Assembly: GCA_963834135.1 (NCBI GenBank)
Contig: CAWIAN010000005.1
Coordinates: forward strand, 496,001-560,000
DNA length: 64,000 bases
Reading direction: 5' to 3'
Source of the DNA: Bog-257 sp963834135
GTDB lineage: Bacteria; Acidobacteriota; Terriglobia; Terriglobales; Acidobacteriaceae
The notes beneath the pieces are model-generated. The model was not told where the DNA came from. It did no database searches and worked only from the letters and a program-made list of their open reading frames with translations. This document shows positions 8,323-18,315 of the stretch, piece by piece. The position numbers were made by a program, and so were the translations under genes. The stretch's first letter is position 1; each line of letters starts with the position of its first letter.

Positions 8323-9786
8323 CTATAGAGATTTCAGGAACGCGACGAGTTGCTGTTTTTGCTGGTCGGTTAGGTTCATGCTGAAGCGGTTGTTGTAGAA
8401 GTTGACCAAGTGTTCCAGGTCGGGCGCCGAGCCGTTGTGGAAGTAGGGCGCACGCGCGGCCAGGCCACGCAGGACCGGACCCTTTCCACGATTGACATCA
8501 ACACACTTGCCGCTGACGAGCCCCTTGCCGGGATCGGAGGTATAGAACGTCAGTGGGCGGCTGGGATTCTGCGGATCGGTGCAGCCGGTGATGAGATAGA
8601 CAGGCACGTCGGGTGGATCAAGTTGGCTGAGCCCTCCGGCAACGCGTGCGTTGGATTCGTACGTGATCGCGTGACTGGTCCCGATGTCCAGCGGCAGCGG
8701 AAACGAGTGGTTGCCGACATTGGGCGTGTCATGGCAGGTAGTGCAGGTGCCGTTGAGCACGGGAGGGTAGCCCAGGTCAGGATTGTCATTTAATCCTCGA
8801 ACACCCGTGATGCGAAGATTATTGCCGTCGAAGATCTCTTCGCCGGCAGCGATGTCCGCGCGAGCATCGTCGGCATTGGCAGGCCGGGCGTCTGCCTGCA
8901 GCCAGTTGTCGTAGAGCTTCATCGCCGACGAGTCGAATGTGCCTCCATTCGGATCGCCGCCCAGAGAATCGTTAATTCCGGGATAGTACTCCTGGGTGGA
9001 CAGGTACTGCGGCCCTCCGTTGCCGCCGGCCATGAAGAGCGGTCCGGCACTGTCATCGGTGTACTGCGCGGTATAAAGGCCGGTTTCCATCTGCACGATG
9101 GCCGCTATCTCCTGGAGGCTTGGAGGACGCGAGGCTTGCGTATGTGTGAGAACCGCGTCGATCGCCTGGTGTGAGAGGTCAACCTTAAGATTCTGTGCAA
9201 AGGTACTCTCGTCATTCAGAGGAGCGATGGTCTCGCGGCCGTCGAACATTACCGAGCTTAGAAATCCAAGGTTGGTAGCGGGCTGTGGGCGGCGGTAAAC
9301 CGATATCACCTGCTTGCCAGTCTGCGGATCGGTAGTGATCGCGCATCCGTAAGGATCGTGCACCACGGTCAGGGTGAATTCTGGATTGTCAGGCATGATC
9401 AGGCCGATACGGATCAAGCCGTGTTGGAGCAGAAGAGTGTGACTTGCCGGGTCGCCTTGGGGATCATTCGGGCAGTTCGCGCCATCCACTGGGGCAAACA
9501 GCGGATCTTGGCCGTTGGTCTGCTGAAAGAGTTGTTGCACCTTCTGGACGTCCAAGCTCAAAGCCTGATCGACCTGATGACATGTAGCGCAAGTGCGCCC
9601 GTTGGTGCCCAGGGTTTGGAAGAACGGATTGCTTTGGTCGATGTTGCCGCTCACACTGTAGGTCGCGATATAGCCCGAGGCATCGCGGAACGGCTGCATG
9701 TTCGGAATAGAGAGAGTCCCTGCCACTACCAGGACAGAGAAAAGCAAGGGGAGAAGGATATAGATTCCACACTTCCGGACACTCAT
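8323..9786 (-). CDS. Di-heme cytochrome c peroxidase/MauG-like protein
   Basis: 487 residues. The ATG at 9786 is preferred over the longer frame because it has an AGGAAAGGG ribosome site and begins a signal peptide (SVRKCGIYILLPLLF). Two heme c-binding motifs are present (CATCH and CTTCH). The C-terminus has the family pattern RGLAARAPYFHNGSAPDL, NFYNNRF and LVAFLKSL. These features fit the CCP/MauG superfamily, periplasmic di-heme enzymes acting on peroxide or oxidising protein or small-molecule substrates; the substrate cannot be told from sequence. It appears transcribed alone and ends at the shared terminator. Confidence 0.85.
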   Translation of the reverse strand: MSVRKCGIYILLPLLFSVLVVAGTLSIPNMQPFRDASGYIATYSVSGNIDQSNPFFQTLGTNGRTCATCHQVDQALSLDVQKVQQLFQQTNGQDPLFAPVDGANCPNDPQGDPASHTLLLQHGLIRIGLIMPDNPEFTLTVVHDPYGCAITTDPQTGKQVISVYRRPQPATNLGFLSSVMFDGRETIAPLNDESTFAQNLKVDLSHQAIDAVLTHTQASRPPSLQEIAAIVQMETGLYTAQYTDDSAGPLFMAGGNGGPQYLSTQEYYPGINDSLGGDPNGGTFDSSAMKLYDNWLQADARPANADDARADIAAGEEIFDGNNLRITGVRGLNDNPDLGYPPVLNGTCTTCHDTPNVGNHSFPLPLDIGTSHAITYESNARVAGGLSQLDPPDVPVYLITGCTDPQNPSRPLTFYTSDPGKGLVSGKCVDVNRGKGPVLRGLAARAPYFHNGSAPDLEHLVNFYNNRFSMNLTDQQKQQLVAFLKSL

Positions 9787-10055
9787 TATGGTGTTCCCTT
9801 TCCTGAGCGGTCTGCACGCGCAGCCAGCGTCAAGCGGACGAATCAGGTATCGAGTAAAGCCCCAGCAACTTTGGTGAGCATCATACTGCAAGCTGTATGC
9901 CACGTAGTGGAAGTCCACGAAAATATTCTCAAGTCTCGCGGAAGCGACCGCAATCGCCTCACGGTATAAGGCGATCAGCTTAGACGGCAGGGGTATCGAG
10001 CTATCCGAATCGCTAGCCAGCTATCTTGGAAGCTAGCGGCAGACTCACAGGCCGC

Positions 10056-10733
10056 TTAGGATTCCCAGCCCTGTTCTCCGATGAGAGGCACAAAACGGCA
10101 AAGATCTTCTCTCTCGATGACGATCTCGTCCCCCACTTTGCGCAGAAGTTGCAACTGTTGCTCGGCTCGAGTGCCCACCGGAACAATCATCCTGCCGCCA
10201 TCCGCTAATTGTTCGATCAGATTCTGAGGAACGCGCGGCGCGGCAGCAGCGACCAGGATCTTGTCGAACGGAGCCTCCTCCGCCAATCCTCGGCTGCCGT
10301 CGGCCTGAAGCACGTTAACGTTCGCGTACTCCAGCTTCTGCAAAATCACGCGCGCGTTTTCTGCCAGCTCCGGTTGACGCTCAACCGTCCAGACTTCCGT
10401 GGCAAGTTCTCCGAGGATCGCGGCTTCGTATCCTGTGCCTGTACCCACCTCGAGGACGCGATCCCGCGGGCGCAGTTCCAGCTTCTCCAGCATTGCCGCG
10501 ACGATATACGGCTGAGAGATTGTCTGTCCGGCTCCAATTGGCAGAGGAAAGTCCCCGTAGGCTTTGGACGCGTCTTCGGCCGCAATGAACGCCTCTCGTG
10601 GAACCTCGGCCATGGCCGATAGCAGGCGCTCGTCGCGAATACCACGCCCGCGGAGCTGATCTTTAACCATGCGAGCGCGATCCCGTGCCAATGGATCCTC
10701 AGCGTAATCGTGATGGAACAGAGAGGCGAACAC
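10056..10733 (-). CDS. pcm: Protein-L-isoaspartate O-methyltransferase
   Basis: 225 residues, usual length. It repairs isoaspartyl residues in aged proteins using S-adenosylmethionine. Visible: MVKDQLRGRGI near the N-terminus, the family motif GAGQTISQPYIVA, and the SAM-binding loop VLEVGTGTGYEAAIL. The longest frame starts with GTG at 10733. The family alignment normally begins close to the internal MVKDQL, so a start up to about 20 codons later is possible. Cytoplasmic. It lies 54 bp downstream of glgP on the same strand, so it may be co-transcribed. Confidence 0.93.
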   Translation of the reverse strand: MFASLFHHDYAEDPLARDRARMVKDQLRGRGIRDERLLSAMAEVPREAFIAAEDASKAYGDFPLPIGAGQTISQPYIVAAMLEKLELRPRDRVLEVGTGTGYEAAILGELATEVWTVERQPELAENARVILQKLEYANVNVLQADGSRGLAEEAPFDKILVAAAAPRVPQNLIEQLADGGRMIVPVGTRAEQQLQLLRKVGDEIVIEREDLCRFVPLIGEQGWES

Positions 10734-10787
10734 GGATGTGTCGATAGATGCAGATCGCCGTTTAAGGGCCGTCGTGCGATTTACTGC

Positions 10788-13367
10788 TTAGTCAGCGACC
10801 TGTTTCGTCTCAGTCTCCACGCCCGCCTCGCTCGCTGCAGGTTTATCACCATTGCCGGAAACAACGGCAGCACTGCGTGCGGGTGGTTTGGCAGGACGGG
10901 CTGACCGCTCGAATTGGCCGATGTGCCAGATGTCGCGGGCATACTGCGTAACACTGCGATCGCTGGAGAATTTTCCGATGCGCGCGACATTCAGGACGGC
11001 CTTGCGCCACCAGATCTCTTCGTTCAGGTATTCGCCGTCAATCAACTGCTGCGTCTCGATGTAACTAGGGAAGTCGGCGATATGGAAATAGCGATCACCG
11101 CGGTGCACCAGTTCGTCGAAAATCCAGCGAAACAGTCCGTGCTCATTCGGACAGAAGCGGTCGGAGGCGAAAGCATCCATTACCTCCTTGACCGCTGCAT
11201 CGCTCTCATAGCGTTGCTGCGGATTATAGGTGCTCTTCTGCTGCATCTCGCGAATCACTTCCGCGCGCAGGCCGAAGATGAAGATGTTATCCTCGCCCAC
11301 TTCCTCTGCGATTTCGATGTTGGCGCCGTCGTAAGTGCCAATCGTAAGCGCACCGTTCATCGACAGCTTCATGTTGCCGGTGCCGGAGGCTTCCATCCCG
11401 GCCATCGAAATCTGTTCGCTCAAATCGGCGGCGGGAATGATGAGTTGTGCCAGCGACACGCGATAGTCAGGCAAAAACGCAACCTTCATTACCTCGCGAG
11501 CCTTGGGATCGTTATTCACCACATCGGCGACGCTGTGGATGAGCTTGATGATCTGCTTGGCAGCCCAATATCCCGGCGCGGCCTTACCGGCGAAGATGTA
11601 CGTACGCGGGACAGGTGGAATCTCGTCACGCTCCACGATATTTAGGTAGTCGTGGATGATGCCCATCACGTTCAGCAATTGCCGCTTGTACTCGTGAATA
11701 CGCTTGATCTGGACGTCGAACATCGAATCAGGATCGACTGAAACTCCAGTGGAATCCTGAACCGCTCCCGCCAGCTTCAGCTTGTTCTGGCGCTTCACTT
11801 CTTTGAAGGCCTGCACGAATTCAGCATCGTCCACGAACGATTCCAGGTCGCGCAAACGGCGGAGATCGGTAATCCACTTGTTCTCATCAAGGGTGCGGCT
11901 GATCAGATCGGTGAGCCCTTCGTTGGCTTTCATCAGCCAACGCCGCGGAGCCACACCATTAGTTTTGTTGTTGAACTTCTCTGGCCAGACCTGTGCGAAC
12001 TCCGGAACCAGAGAATGGATCAGCAGGTCCGTGTGCAACTCGGAAACACCATTCACCGAATGGCTGCCGACGATGCACAGATGCGCCATTCGCACCTGTT
12101 TTTCGTAGCCTTCCTCGATGATCGACATTTTGCGCAGTTTCTCGTCGTCGAGGAACGAATACGCTTTCATCTCCCGTAGGAACTCGTGGTTGATGTTGAA
12201 GATGATCAGCACGTGCCGCGGCAAGACCTTTTCCATCAGCGGCACCGTCCACTTCTCCAGCGCTTCGGGCAAGAGCGTGTGGTTCGTATATGCCAGCGTC
12301 TGGCGCGTGATATCCCATGCCTGCTCCCACGGCATCTTTTCCTCGTCCAGCAGCACGCGCATCAGTTCGGCGACCGCCAGGCTGGGATGCGTGTCGTTCA
12401 TCTGGATGGCGACCTTCGATGGCAGCAGCTCCATGTTCTTGTATTGCTGCCGGAACCGACGCATGATGTCGCCCATGGCGCAGGCCACCAGGAAATATTC
12501 CTGGATCAAGCGTAATTCCTTGCCGCTCATGACCGAGTCGGACGGGTAGAGTACGCGCGAAATGTTTTCCGACTGAATCTTTTGCTCGACGGCGCGAATG
12601 TAATCGCCGCGGTTGAAGATCTCGATGTCGAAGTCTTCCGAGGCGCGCGCCGTAAACAGCCGCAGCCAGTTCACCGTCTGGCCAAGATAGCCGACGATCG
12701 GCATATCTGTCGGAATGCCCATCACGATCTTCTGGCCGGACCAGGTCTGCTCCAGACTGTGCTCGACCTCCCGCGGTCCCTCGACCTTCCCGTAGAGCGG
12801 GATGTTCACGGCTTCTTCCAGGTGCTCGATTTGAAATGGAGTGCCATTCACCTTCCAGCGATCAGGTTTCTCGCGCTGGAAGCCGTTGAAGATCTCCTGC
12901 TTGAACAGCCCGTACTCGTAATCGATGCCGTAGCCGAAGCCGGGCATGCCGAGTGTCGCCATCGACTCCAGAAAACAAGCGGCCAGGCGTCCCAGGCCAC
13001 CGTTGCCCAGGCCGGCATCGTTCTCGCTTTCCAGTACCTCGTCGAGGCTGATACCGAAGCTGGCCAGCACCTCGCGGCAGAGCTCCTCGACGCGGAGGTT
13101 CGAAAGATTGTCGCCCAGCGACCTCCCCATCAGAAATTCCATGGACAGGTAGTAGAGGCGCTTCGAGTTTTTATGGCGGTAGCGCGATTCGGTTTCCAGC
13201 ATCCGGTCGACAATACGGTCACGGATGGCGAGGGAGACCGGCTTCAGATAGTCGGCTGGCGTAAGCGCCGACGTCGGGCGAACGAGGGTATAGCGGACGT
13301 GACGCAGGATAGCTTCCCGTAGCACTTCGGCGGGCCGCGCCTGCGAAAGAAATTCAGGGGATGACAT
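10788..13367 (-). CDS. glgP: Glycogen/alpha-glucan phosphorylase
   Basis: 859 residues, within the GT35 range. Releases glucose-1-phosphate from alpha-1,4-glucans using phosphate and a pyridoxal-phosphate cofactor. The PLP-site signature EASGTGNMKLSMNGAL is intact, as are YYLSMEFLMGRSL and GNGGLGRLAACFLES. The last about 45 residues are low-complexity (Arg, Ala, Pro) and not part of the usual fold. With glgA, pgm and glgB nearby it forms a scattered glycogen set. The start lacks a clear ribosome site; a run of T precedes the ATG. Confidence 0.96.
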   Translation of the reverse strand: MSSPEFLSQARPAEVLREAILRHVRYTLVRPTSALTPADYLKPVSLAIRDRIVDRMLETESRYRHKNSKRLYYLSMEFLMGRSLGDNLSNLRVEELCREVLASFGISLDEVLESENDAGLGNGGLGRLAACFLESMATLGMPGFGYGIDYEYGLFKQEIFNGFQREKPDRWKVNGTPFQIEHLEEAVNIPLYGKVEGPREVEHSLEQTWSGQKIVMGIPTDMPIVGYLGQTVNWLRLFTARASEDFDIEIFNRGDYIRAVEQKIQSENISRVLYPSDSVMSGKELRLIQEYFLVACAMGDIMRRFRQQYKNMELLPSKVAIQMNDTHPSLAVAELMRVLLDEEKMPWEQAWDITRQTLAYTNHTLLPEALEKWTVPLMEKVLPRHVLIIFNINHEFLREMKAYSFLDDEKLRKMSIIEEGYEKQVRMAHLCIVGSHSVNGVSELHTDLLIHSLVPEFAQVWPEKFNNKTNGVAPRRWLMKANEGLTDLISRTLDENKWITDLRRLRDLESFVDDAEFVQAFKEVKRQNKLKLAGAVQDSTGVSVDPDSMFDVQIKRIHEYKRQLLNVMGIIHDYLNIVERDEIPPVPRTYIFAGKAAPGYWAAKQIIKLIHSVADVVNNDPKAREVMKVAFLPDYRVSLAQLIIPAADLSEQISMAGMEASGTGNMKLSMNGALTIGTYDGANIEIAEEVGEDNIFIFGLRAEVIREMQQKSTYNPQQRYESDAAVKEVMDAFASDRFCPNEHGLFRWIFDELVHRGDRYFHIADFPSYIETQQLIDGEYLNEEIWWRKAVLNVARIGKFSSDRSVTQYARDIWHIGQFERSARPAKPPARSAAVVSGNGDKPAASEAGVETETKQVAD

Positions 13368-13642
13368 AAAAAAGGGGCCCGTCCGCTCCGAGCGAATTGA
13401 CTCTGACGAGGCTATCTCCTTGACCGCGTTGACTGAAAGGCGATTACCTTCGCCGAGCAGACCGCCGTCTTCGGCACGACCGGTAATGGCACGCTCCCAG
13501 CCACGCCCTAAGACGACAATGCTCTCCGCTCATTCTACTGCCAACAACTCTCGCTGAGAACACCTGTTATCACACAGGTACTCCTCCTTATTCTTCGGCA
13601 GCGTAACTTGTACACTTAAGCCAAAACAGGCAACTTGCGAAC

Positions 13643-13846
13643 ATGCAATCCCACGCGAGGCTGTACTCGATCGAGGCCCGGATCGCCTTTATTGCGGCCG
13701 GAGCATTGTTTCTGCTCATCTTCGCGCTGCCGGCTTCGCTATCGACTGGACGGCCATTGTTTCGGTGGTTGGTGCGGATTTTGGCCACTGTTGTCGTTGC
13801 GTGCGCAGCCGCCCTGTTGGTGGCAAAGATCTGGATGAACGGGTAG
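13643..13846 (+). CDS. Small two-helix membrane protein
   Basis: 67 residues with two hydrophobic segments (about 15-32 and 43-62) separated by a short Arg-containing loop, and a C-terminal KIWMNG. No family recognised. It is divergent from glgP and its composition is typical of an inner-membrane protein rather than a random frame. The ribosome site is weak (AGGCAACTTGCGAAC). Confidence 0.5.
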   Translation: MQSHARLYSIEARIAFIAAGALFLLIFALPASLSTGRPLFRWLVRILATVVVACAAALLVAKIWMNG

Positions 13847-13907
13847 GGCTTACGAGGCTCGTAGGCCTGAACGCTGTCTCGCTCGAAGCAAACAAGGGAG
13901 GCCGTAC

Positions 13908-13927
13908 GGCACGGCTGAAGCCGTGCC
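13908..13927. repeat. REP-like palindrome (GGCACGGCT stem)
   Basis: Nine-base inverted repeat GGCACGGCT / AGCCGTGCC with a two-base centre, in the gap between the small membrane gene and glgA. A second weak stem (AAGCC...GGCTT) followed by TTTTT sits at about 13934-13955 and could end plus-strand transcription. Confidence 0.6.
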
Positions 13928-13984
13928 CTTTCAAAGCCGCTGGGCTTCGATTTTTGTGTTCCGACGGACTGCTCTTCGTCCTGC

Positions 13985-15445
13985 CTAGCCTGCCGACTGC
14001 TGCTTGAGCTGCCGCGACCGTTCGTAAACCTTCACATACTCACGCGCCGAACTGATCCAGGAATAATCCTGAGCCATGCCGTTGCGCATCAGCGTTCGCC
14101 AAGCGTCGGGGTTGTCGCGATACAGCGCTACTGCGGCCCGTAATGACTCCAGCATGGCTTCGCCGTGGTATTCGCGGAATTTGAAGCCCGTCCCCTTCGA
14201 GCTTCGCGGATCGAATTGCTCCACGGTGTCGTCGAGCCCGCCTGTGGCACGCACCACCGGCACGGTTCCGTAGCGCAAGCTGTAAATCTGGTTCAACCCG
14301 CAGGGCTCATAGTGCGAAGGCATGAGATAGATATCGCTACCAGCCTCGATCTTGTGTGCCAGCGCGTTGTCGTAGGCGATCTTTAGCGCGATCTTCTGTG
14401 GATATTGTTTATTCAAGCGTCGGAACAAATCTTCGTACTCGCGCTGTCCGCTGCCCAGCACGATCAGAATCAATTCCTCTAGCGCCAGCCGATCGGCCAC
14501 TTGGTGAATCAGGTCAAAGCCCTTCTGCTGGACGAAGCGCGAGACGATCCCGACGACCGGCAGCCGCGTATCTTGGGCGAGCCCGAACTGCTGAAGGAGA
14601 TCGGCCTTGCAAGCCGCTTTTCCCGACAGGTCTGAAGCTGAGTAATGCGCCGCAATAAGGCGGTCGGTCTCAGGATTCCACGACTCGTAATCGACTGCAT
14701 TGAGAATGCCGGTGATGGTGTTGCCCCGGGCGCGCAGCACCCCTTCAAGACCAAAACCGTATTCGGCAGTCTGGATCTCCTGGCTGTATTTCCGGCTTAC
14801 AGTGGTAATGAAATCGGCCATGGAGATGGCGCCCTTCAGGAAATTCACTTTGCCGTAGAATTCCAGCTTCGACATCGTGAACAGGTCCCACGGCAGCATC
14901 AGCAGCGGCAATATTTCGGGCTGAAAGATTCCCTGGTATCCCAGGTTGTGAATCGTAAACACGCAGGGAGTTGCAATGAATGCCGGATCTTCGTCATACA
15001 GCGTCTTTAGCAGGATCGGAATCAGGGCGGTTTGCCAGTCGTGGCAATGTAGAATGTCCGGCGCGCCCAGGACTTTCGTCGCCTCCAGCACCGCGCGAGA
15101 GAACATGGCAAAGCGCTCGGCGTTGTCGTGATAATCCCCCAGCGGAGTTCCATACAATCCGTCGCGGTCGAAGAACGGAGGGTAGTCGATGAAATAGAAT
15201 TGCACTCCTGATCGTTTACCGCCGTCTAACACCGAGCAGAAGCGGTAGCGATCGTCGAAGGGCACAGTGATACTGGGGATTACCACCCGAGAATTGTCCA
15301 GCTGGGTTTGTCGATAGTGGGGAAGAAACACCGTAACCTGGTGACCAAGATTAGCGAGAGCTGGCGGCAGGGCTCCGATGACGTCGGCGAGGCCGCCCGT
15401 CTTGGAGAAGGGAACACACTCGGATGCCGCAAATGCGATATGCAT
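13985..15445 (-). CDS. glgA: Glycogen synthase (ADP-glucose type)
   Basis: 486 residues from the ATG at 15445, which has a GGAGG ribosome site five bases upstream; a TTG one codon earlier is less likely. GT5 glycosyltransferase that extends alpha-1,4-glucan from ADP-glucose. The N-terminal sugar-nucleotide loop KTGGLADVIGALP is intact, and the C-terminal domain has MPSHYEPCGLNQIYSLRYGT and GTGFKF. Cytoplasmic. Works with glgB and pgm in storage and opposite glgP. It is divergent from rsmA. Confidence 0.96.
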   Translation of the reverse strand: MHIAFAASECVPFSKTGGLADVIGALPPALANLGHQVTVFLPHYRQTQLDNSRVVIPSITVPFDDRYRFCSVLDGGKRSGVQFYFIDYPPFFDRDGLYGTPLGDYHDNAERFAMFSRAVLEATKVLGAPDILHCHDWQTALIPILLKTLYDEDPAFIATPCVFTIHNLGYQGIFQPEILPLLMLPWDLFTMSKLEFYGKVNFLKGAISMADFITTVSRKYSQEIQTAEYGFGLEGVLRARGNTITGILNAVDYESWNPETDRLIAAHYSASDLSGKAACKADLLQQFGLAQDTRLPVVGIVSRFVQQKGFDLIHQVADRLALEELILIVLGSGQREYEDLFRRLNKQYPQKIALKIAYDNALAHKIEAGSDIYLMPSHYEPCGLNQIYSLRYGTVPVVRATGGLDDTVEQFDPRSSKGTGFKFREYHGEAMLESLRAAVALYRDNPDAWRTLMRNGMAQDYSWISSAREYVKVYERSRQLKQQSAG

Positions 15446-15568
15446 CAAACCTCCGGCGCGGCGAGAGTGCTCCCGCGGGATTCGTTAAGCTGCGTGATTC
15501 GGTTACTCTGAGGATGAAGTCAATGGCGGAACACCTGAGTCTAACTGCGGATGTGAAAGAGGGTCAAC

Positions 15569-16432
15569 GTGGCTAAGATCGCCGCGCAAAAACACAGCAC
15601 CAGTAGCACAAAACGAAAGCCGAAACTCGGACAGAACTTCCTCATCGACTCCGGTGCGGCCTCCAAGATTGTCGACGCGTTGGGAGACATCTCGAATCGC
15701 ACGGTCATCGAGATCGGCCCAGGCCGCGGAGTGCTAACAGACCTGCTGATTTCCCGCGCCCGACGAGTGATCGGTATCGAGCTCGATCGTGTGCTGGCGG
15801 CTCAGTTACGCATGAAGTACGCAACCAGGCCGAATCTCGAAGTGCTGGAATCGGATTTCGTGACTGCCGAGTTTGCCTCGATGGTGGGACGGCGCCCAGG
15901 CCCGCTGCATGATCTCCGTCCAACCCAACCGGAAACCGTCGACATCGTTGGAAATCTGCCCTACTACGTTACCTCCGATATTGTGCTCAGAATTCTCGAG
16001 CTGCACAGCCATATCGAACGCGCTGTGATCATGGTGCAGCGCGAAGTCGCCGACCGAATCGCAGCCGAGCCCGGCAGCCGCGATTACGGCTTGTTGTCGG
16101 CCACCGCGCAACTGTTCGCTCGTGTCGACCGGCTCTTCACCCTTCCGCCGGGAGCATTTTCTCCTCCGCCGCAGGTGCACTCGGGCGTGATTCGCCTGAC
16201 TATGGAGCCGCGTCTACAAGAGCTCAATGTCGAAGAGGCGCCGTTTATTGCGTTCCTCAAGACGGCGTTCGCTCAGAAACGTAAAACGCTGGCCAACAAT
16301 CTTCGTCCTCAGTACGACGCGGCCGCCATTCGCGCGGCACTGAAGTCCGCCGGCTTGCGTTCTGACGTGCGTGCCGAGGCTATCTCGCTGCAAAAAACGG
16401 CAGCGGTATTTCACGCTCTTCAGGAAGCGTAG
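15569..16432 (+). CDS. rsmA: 16S rRNA dimethyladenosine transferase
   Basis: 287 residues. Dimethylates two adjacent adenosines near the 3' end of 16S rRNA. Seen: LGQNFLIDSG, SAM-binding EIGPGRGVLTDLL, acidic IGIELD, and catalytic NLPYYV. GTG start at 15569 after AAAGAGGG. A proline-rich insertion (RRPGPLHDLRPTQPE) precedes the catalytic motif and looks lineage-specific. The next gene starts 32 bp downstream on the same strand. Confidence 0.96.
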   Translation: MAKIAAQKHSTSSTKRKPKLGQNFLIDSGAASKIVDALGDISNRTVIEIGPGRGVLTDLLISRARRVIGIELDRVLAAQLRMKYATRPNLEVLESDFVTAEFASMVGRRPGPLHDLRPTQPETVDIVGNLPYYVTSDIVLRILELHSHIERAVIMVQREVADRIAAEPGSRDYGLLSATAQLFARVDRLFTLPPGAFSPPPQVHSGVIRLTMEPRLQELNVEEAPFIAFLKTAFAQKRKTLANNLRPQYDAAAIRAALKSAGLRSDVRAEAISLQKTAAVFHALQEA

Positions 16433-16464
16433 ACTTAGACGCAAAAGCACCCTGCGGAGAGACT

Positions 16465-17292
16465 ATGGCAACCTCGATCCGTGAACCTGCCGTTGCCGGC
16501 CGCTTCTATCCGGCTCATGGGCAACGCTTGCGCGCCGAAGTCGAGCGTTACATCACGTCCCCACTCGATGCTCTTCCTGAGCCCAAGATTCGTGCTCTAG
16601 GCTGTGTTGTTCCTCACGCCGGATACATGTACTCCGGACACGTTGCCGGCGCCGTCTATCGTCGCCTGGCGTTGCCGCAGCGCGCGATCATCTTATGTCC
16701 GAACCATACCGGTATGGGAGAACCGCTAGCCATCATGAGCCGTGGCGCTTGGCGTACGCCCTTGGGAAACGCTCCGATCGCCGAAGCGCTCACGGTCGAG
16801 TTGATGCGATCCATGCCGCTACTGTCCGAGGACGAGGAAGCTCATCGCTCGGAGCATGCGTTGGAGGTACAGCTCCCATTCCTTCAAGTGCTGATTCCGG
16901 ACTTCCAGTTCATTCCCATCGCCGTCGGCACCAGCAACTTCGACGTATTGAGCGCGCTAGGCCTGGCCATCGCTAATCTGCTCGCTAAACAAACTGACCG
17001 AGTGCTGATCATCGCCTCCAGTGACATGAACCATTACGAGAGCGACGCAGTCACGCGTGTGAAGGACCGCCGCGCTATCGATCAGATGCTCGGGCTGGAT
17101 CCGCGTGGACTGTACGATGTGGTTCGCGACGGCCAGATCAGCATGTGCGGATACGGCCCGGCAGTCATCATGCTGACAGCGGCAAAAAAGTTGGGCGCAC
17201 GGCAGGCTGAGTTGATTCGCTATGCGACCTCGGGCGACACTTCAGGCGACAGAAACGTGGTGGTGGGTTACGCGGGGCTCGCATTCTTCTGA
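16465..17292 (+). CDS. MEMO1-family protein (AmmeMemoRadiSam B)
   Basis: 275 residues, full family length. Starts with the usual REPAVAGRFYP. The conserved pocket residues of MEMO proteins are present in VPHAGYMYSG, LCPNHTGMG, ASSDMNHYE and MCGYGPAV. In many genomes this protein is encoded with an AMMECR1-domain protein and a radical SAM enzyme; neither is within this window. The biochemical role of bacterial members is not settled. Probably co-transcribed with rsmA (32-bp gap). Ribosome site CTGCGGAGAG. Confidence 0.9.
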   Translation: MATSIREPAVAGRFYPAHGQRLRAEVERYITSPLDALPEPKIRALGCVVPHAGYMYSGHVAGAVYRRLALPQRAIILCPNHTGMGEPLAIMSRGAWRTPLGNAPIAEALTVELMRSMPLLSEDEEAHRSEHALEVQLPFLQVLIPDFQFIPIAVGTSNFDVLSALGLAIANLLAKQTDRVLIIASSDMNHYESDAVTRVKDRRAIDQMLGLDPRGLYDVVRDGQISMCGYGPAVIMLTAAKKLGARQAELIRYATSGDTSGDRNVVVGYAGLAFF

Positions 17293-17428
17293 ATCCCCGC
17301 GCCTCTGACTCAGGCGGACCAATCGATCTATCGAATTTGCGAAGCGATTTTTCGGTGCCAGCCTCGAACCCGCCGACAACTCCACCGGGAGTACAATCCA
17401 GACGAACGAGAAATCGGGAGATGCCGCA

Positions 17429-17932
17429 ATGAAACGGTTCATGACACTTGTCCTGCTTGTTATTTCACTAGGCCTCATCGGTGCGGCCCAGACATCGACT
17501 AACCCACAGACGCCGAATGCTCCCGTACGCAAATCGCCTTTGGCGCCGTACGCCGGCGCGTGGATTGGAATGTTTGAGGGCCACGCCTGGATGTCCATTC
17601 GGCTGAACCTTCAGGCCGCGCAGATTTCCGGCTCAATGCAACGGGCCCATGATTATAAGTTCAATAACAATGGTGGACTCCTCAGTGTCAGCCAGGACCA
17701 AGTAACCGAAGGCGTCGAAAACGGGGTTCTTCAGGGTGATGGATTGCTGCTCACCGTGAAAGATCCGGAGACGCAGCAGGCCAGTCACTACGTCTTGCGG
17801 CTGACCGGTCCAGATACGGCCGAGCTGAAAATGGTCGCCATGTCGATGCCACCGGGTATGCCGAAACCGCTGCCTTGGAAGTTGAGCAGGGTCACTGCGA
17901 GCACCGCAACCACGGCGTCTCCCGCTCGCTAG
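17429..17932 (+). CDS. Secreted protein of unknown function
   Basis: 167 residues with a clear signal peptide (MKRFMTLVLLVISLGLIGAAQT). The mature part is mostly beta-rich with a WIGMFEGHAWMSIRLNLQ stretch and a proline-rich end. No family recognised. GGGAG precedes the ATG. Followed seven bases later by the 3' end of a convergent small membrane gene. Confidence 0.7.
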   Translation: MKRFMTLVLLVISLGLIGAAQTSTNPQTPNAPVRKSPLAPYAGAWIGMFEGHAWMSIRLNLQAAQISGSMQRAHDYKFNNNGGLLSVSQDQVTEGVENGVLQGDGLLLTVKDPETQQASHYVLRLTGPDTAELKMVAMSMPPGMPKPLPWKLSRVTASTATTASPAR

Positions 17933-17938
17933 GTGGCT

Positions 17939-18193
17939 TTAGCGGGAGAATTCTACGCTGAGCCCGGCGAGGAGCAGAACCGTACCGCTGATCAGCAGCC
18001 AGTGCGTTACTAGCAGGGCCGGGCTTTTCGGGAAGAGCCGGCGATATTGCGACACCAGTTCGCGGCCGTGCGATGTATTGGCCTGTGGCGCGATGGCATC
18101 GCTGGAGCGCATCATGACAATGGTTCGTAGCACCCCGCCGGCGGCCAGCAAGACGAATCCGATAATGATGAGCCACGTCGCCGTCAAAGCCAT
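17939..18193 (-). CDS. Small two-helix membrane protein
   Basis: 84 residues with two hydrophobic helices (about 5-25 and 58-80) joined by a polar loop. No family recognised. Convergent with the secreted protein gene, almost touching it at the 3' ends. Confidence 0.6.
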   Translation of the reverse strand: MALTATWLIIIGFVLLAAGGVLRTIVMMRSSDAIAPQANTSHGRELVSQYRRLFPKSPALLVTHWLLISGTVLLLAGLSVEFSR

Positions 18194-18315
18194 GTCGCAT
18201 TACTCCACTGCAGGTTGGGTGCCGCAATCATAACTCTTCCGTTCAAACTCGGGAATACACCGTTACAGGCTCGCCCGAGGCCGCACAAGCGCCTGATACA
18301 CTGCTACCGACAAAA

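Noticed and set aside
10006..10040. GCTAGC inverted repeat after pcm as a terminator
   Set aside because: Short stem, long loop and no T-run.
10914..11645. 243-codon plus-strand ORF inside glgP
   Set aside because: Antisense shadow of a highly conserved enzyme.
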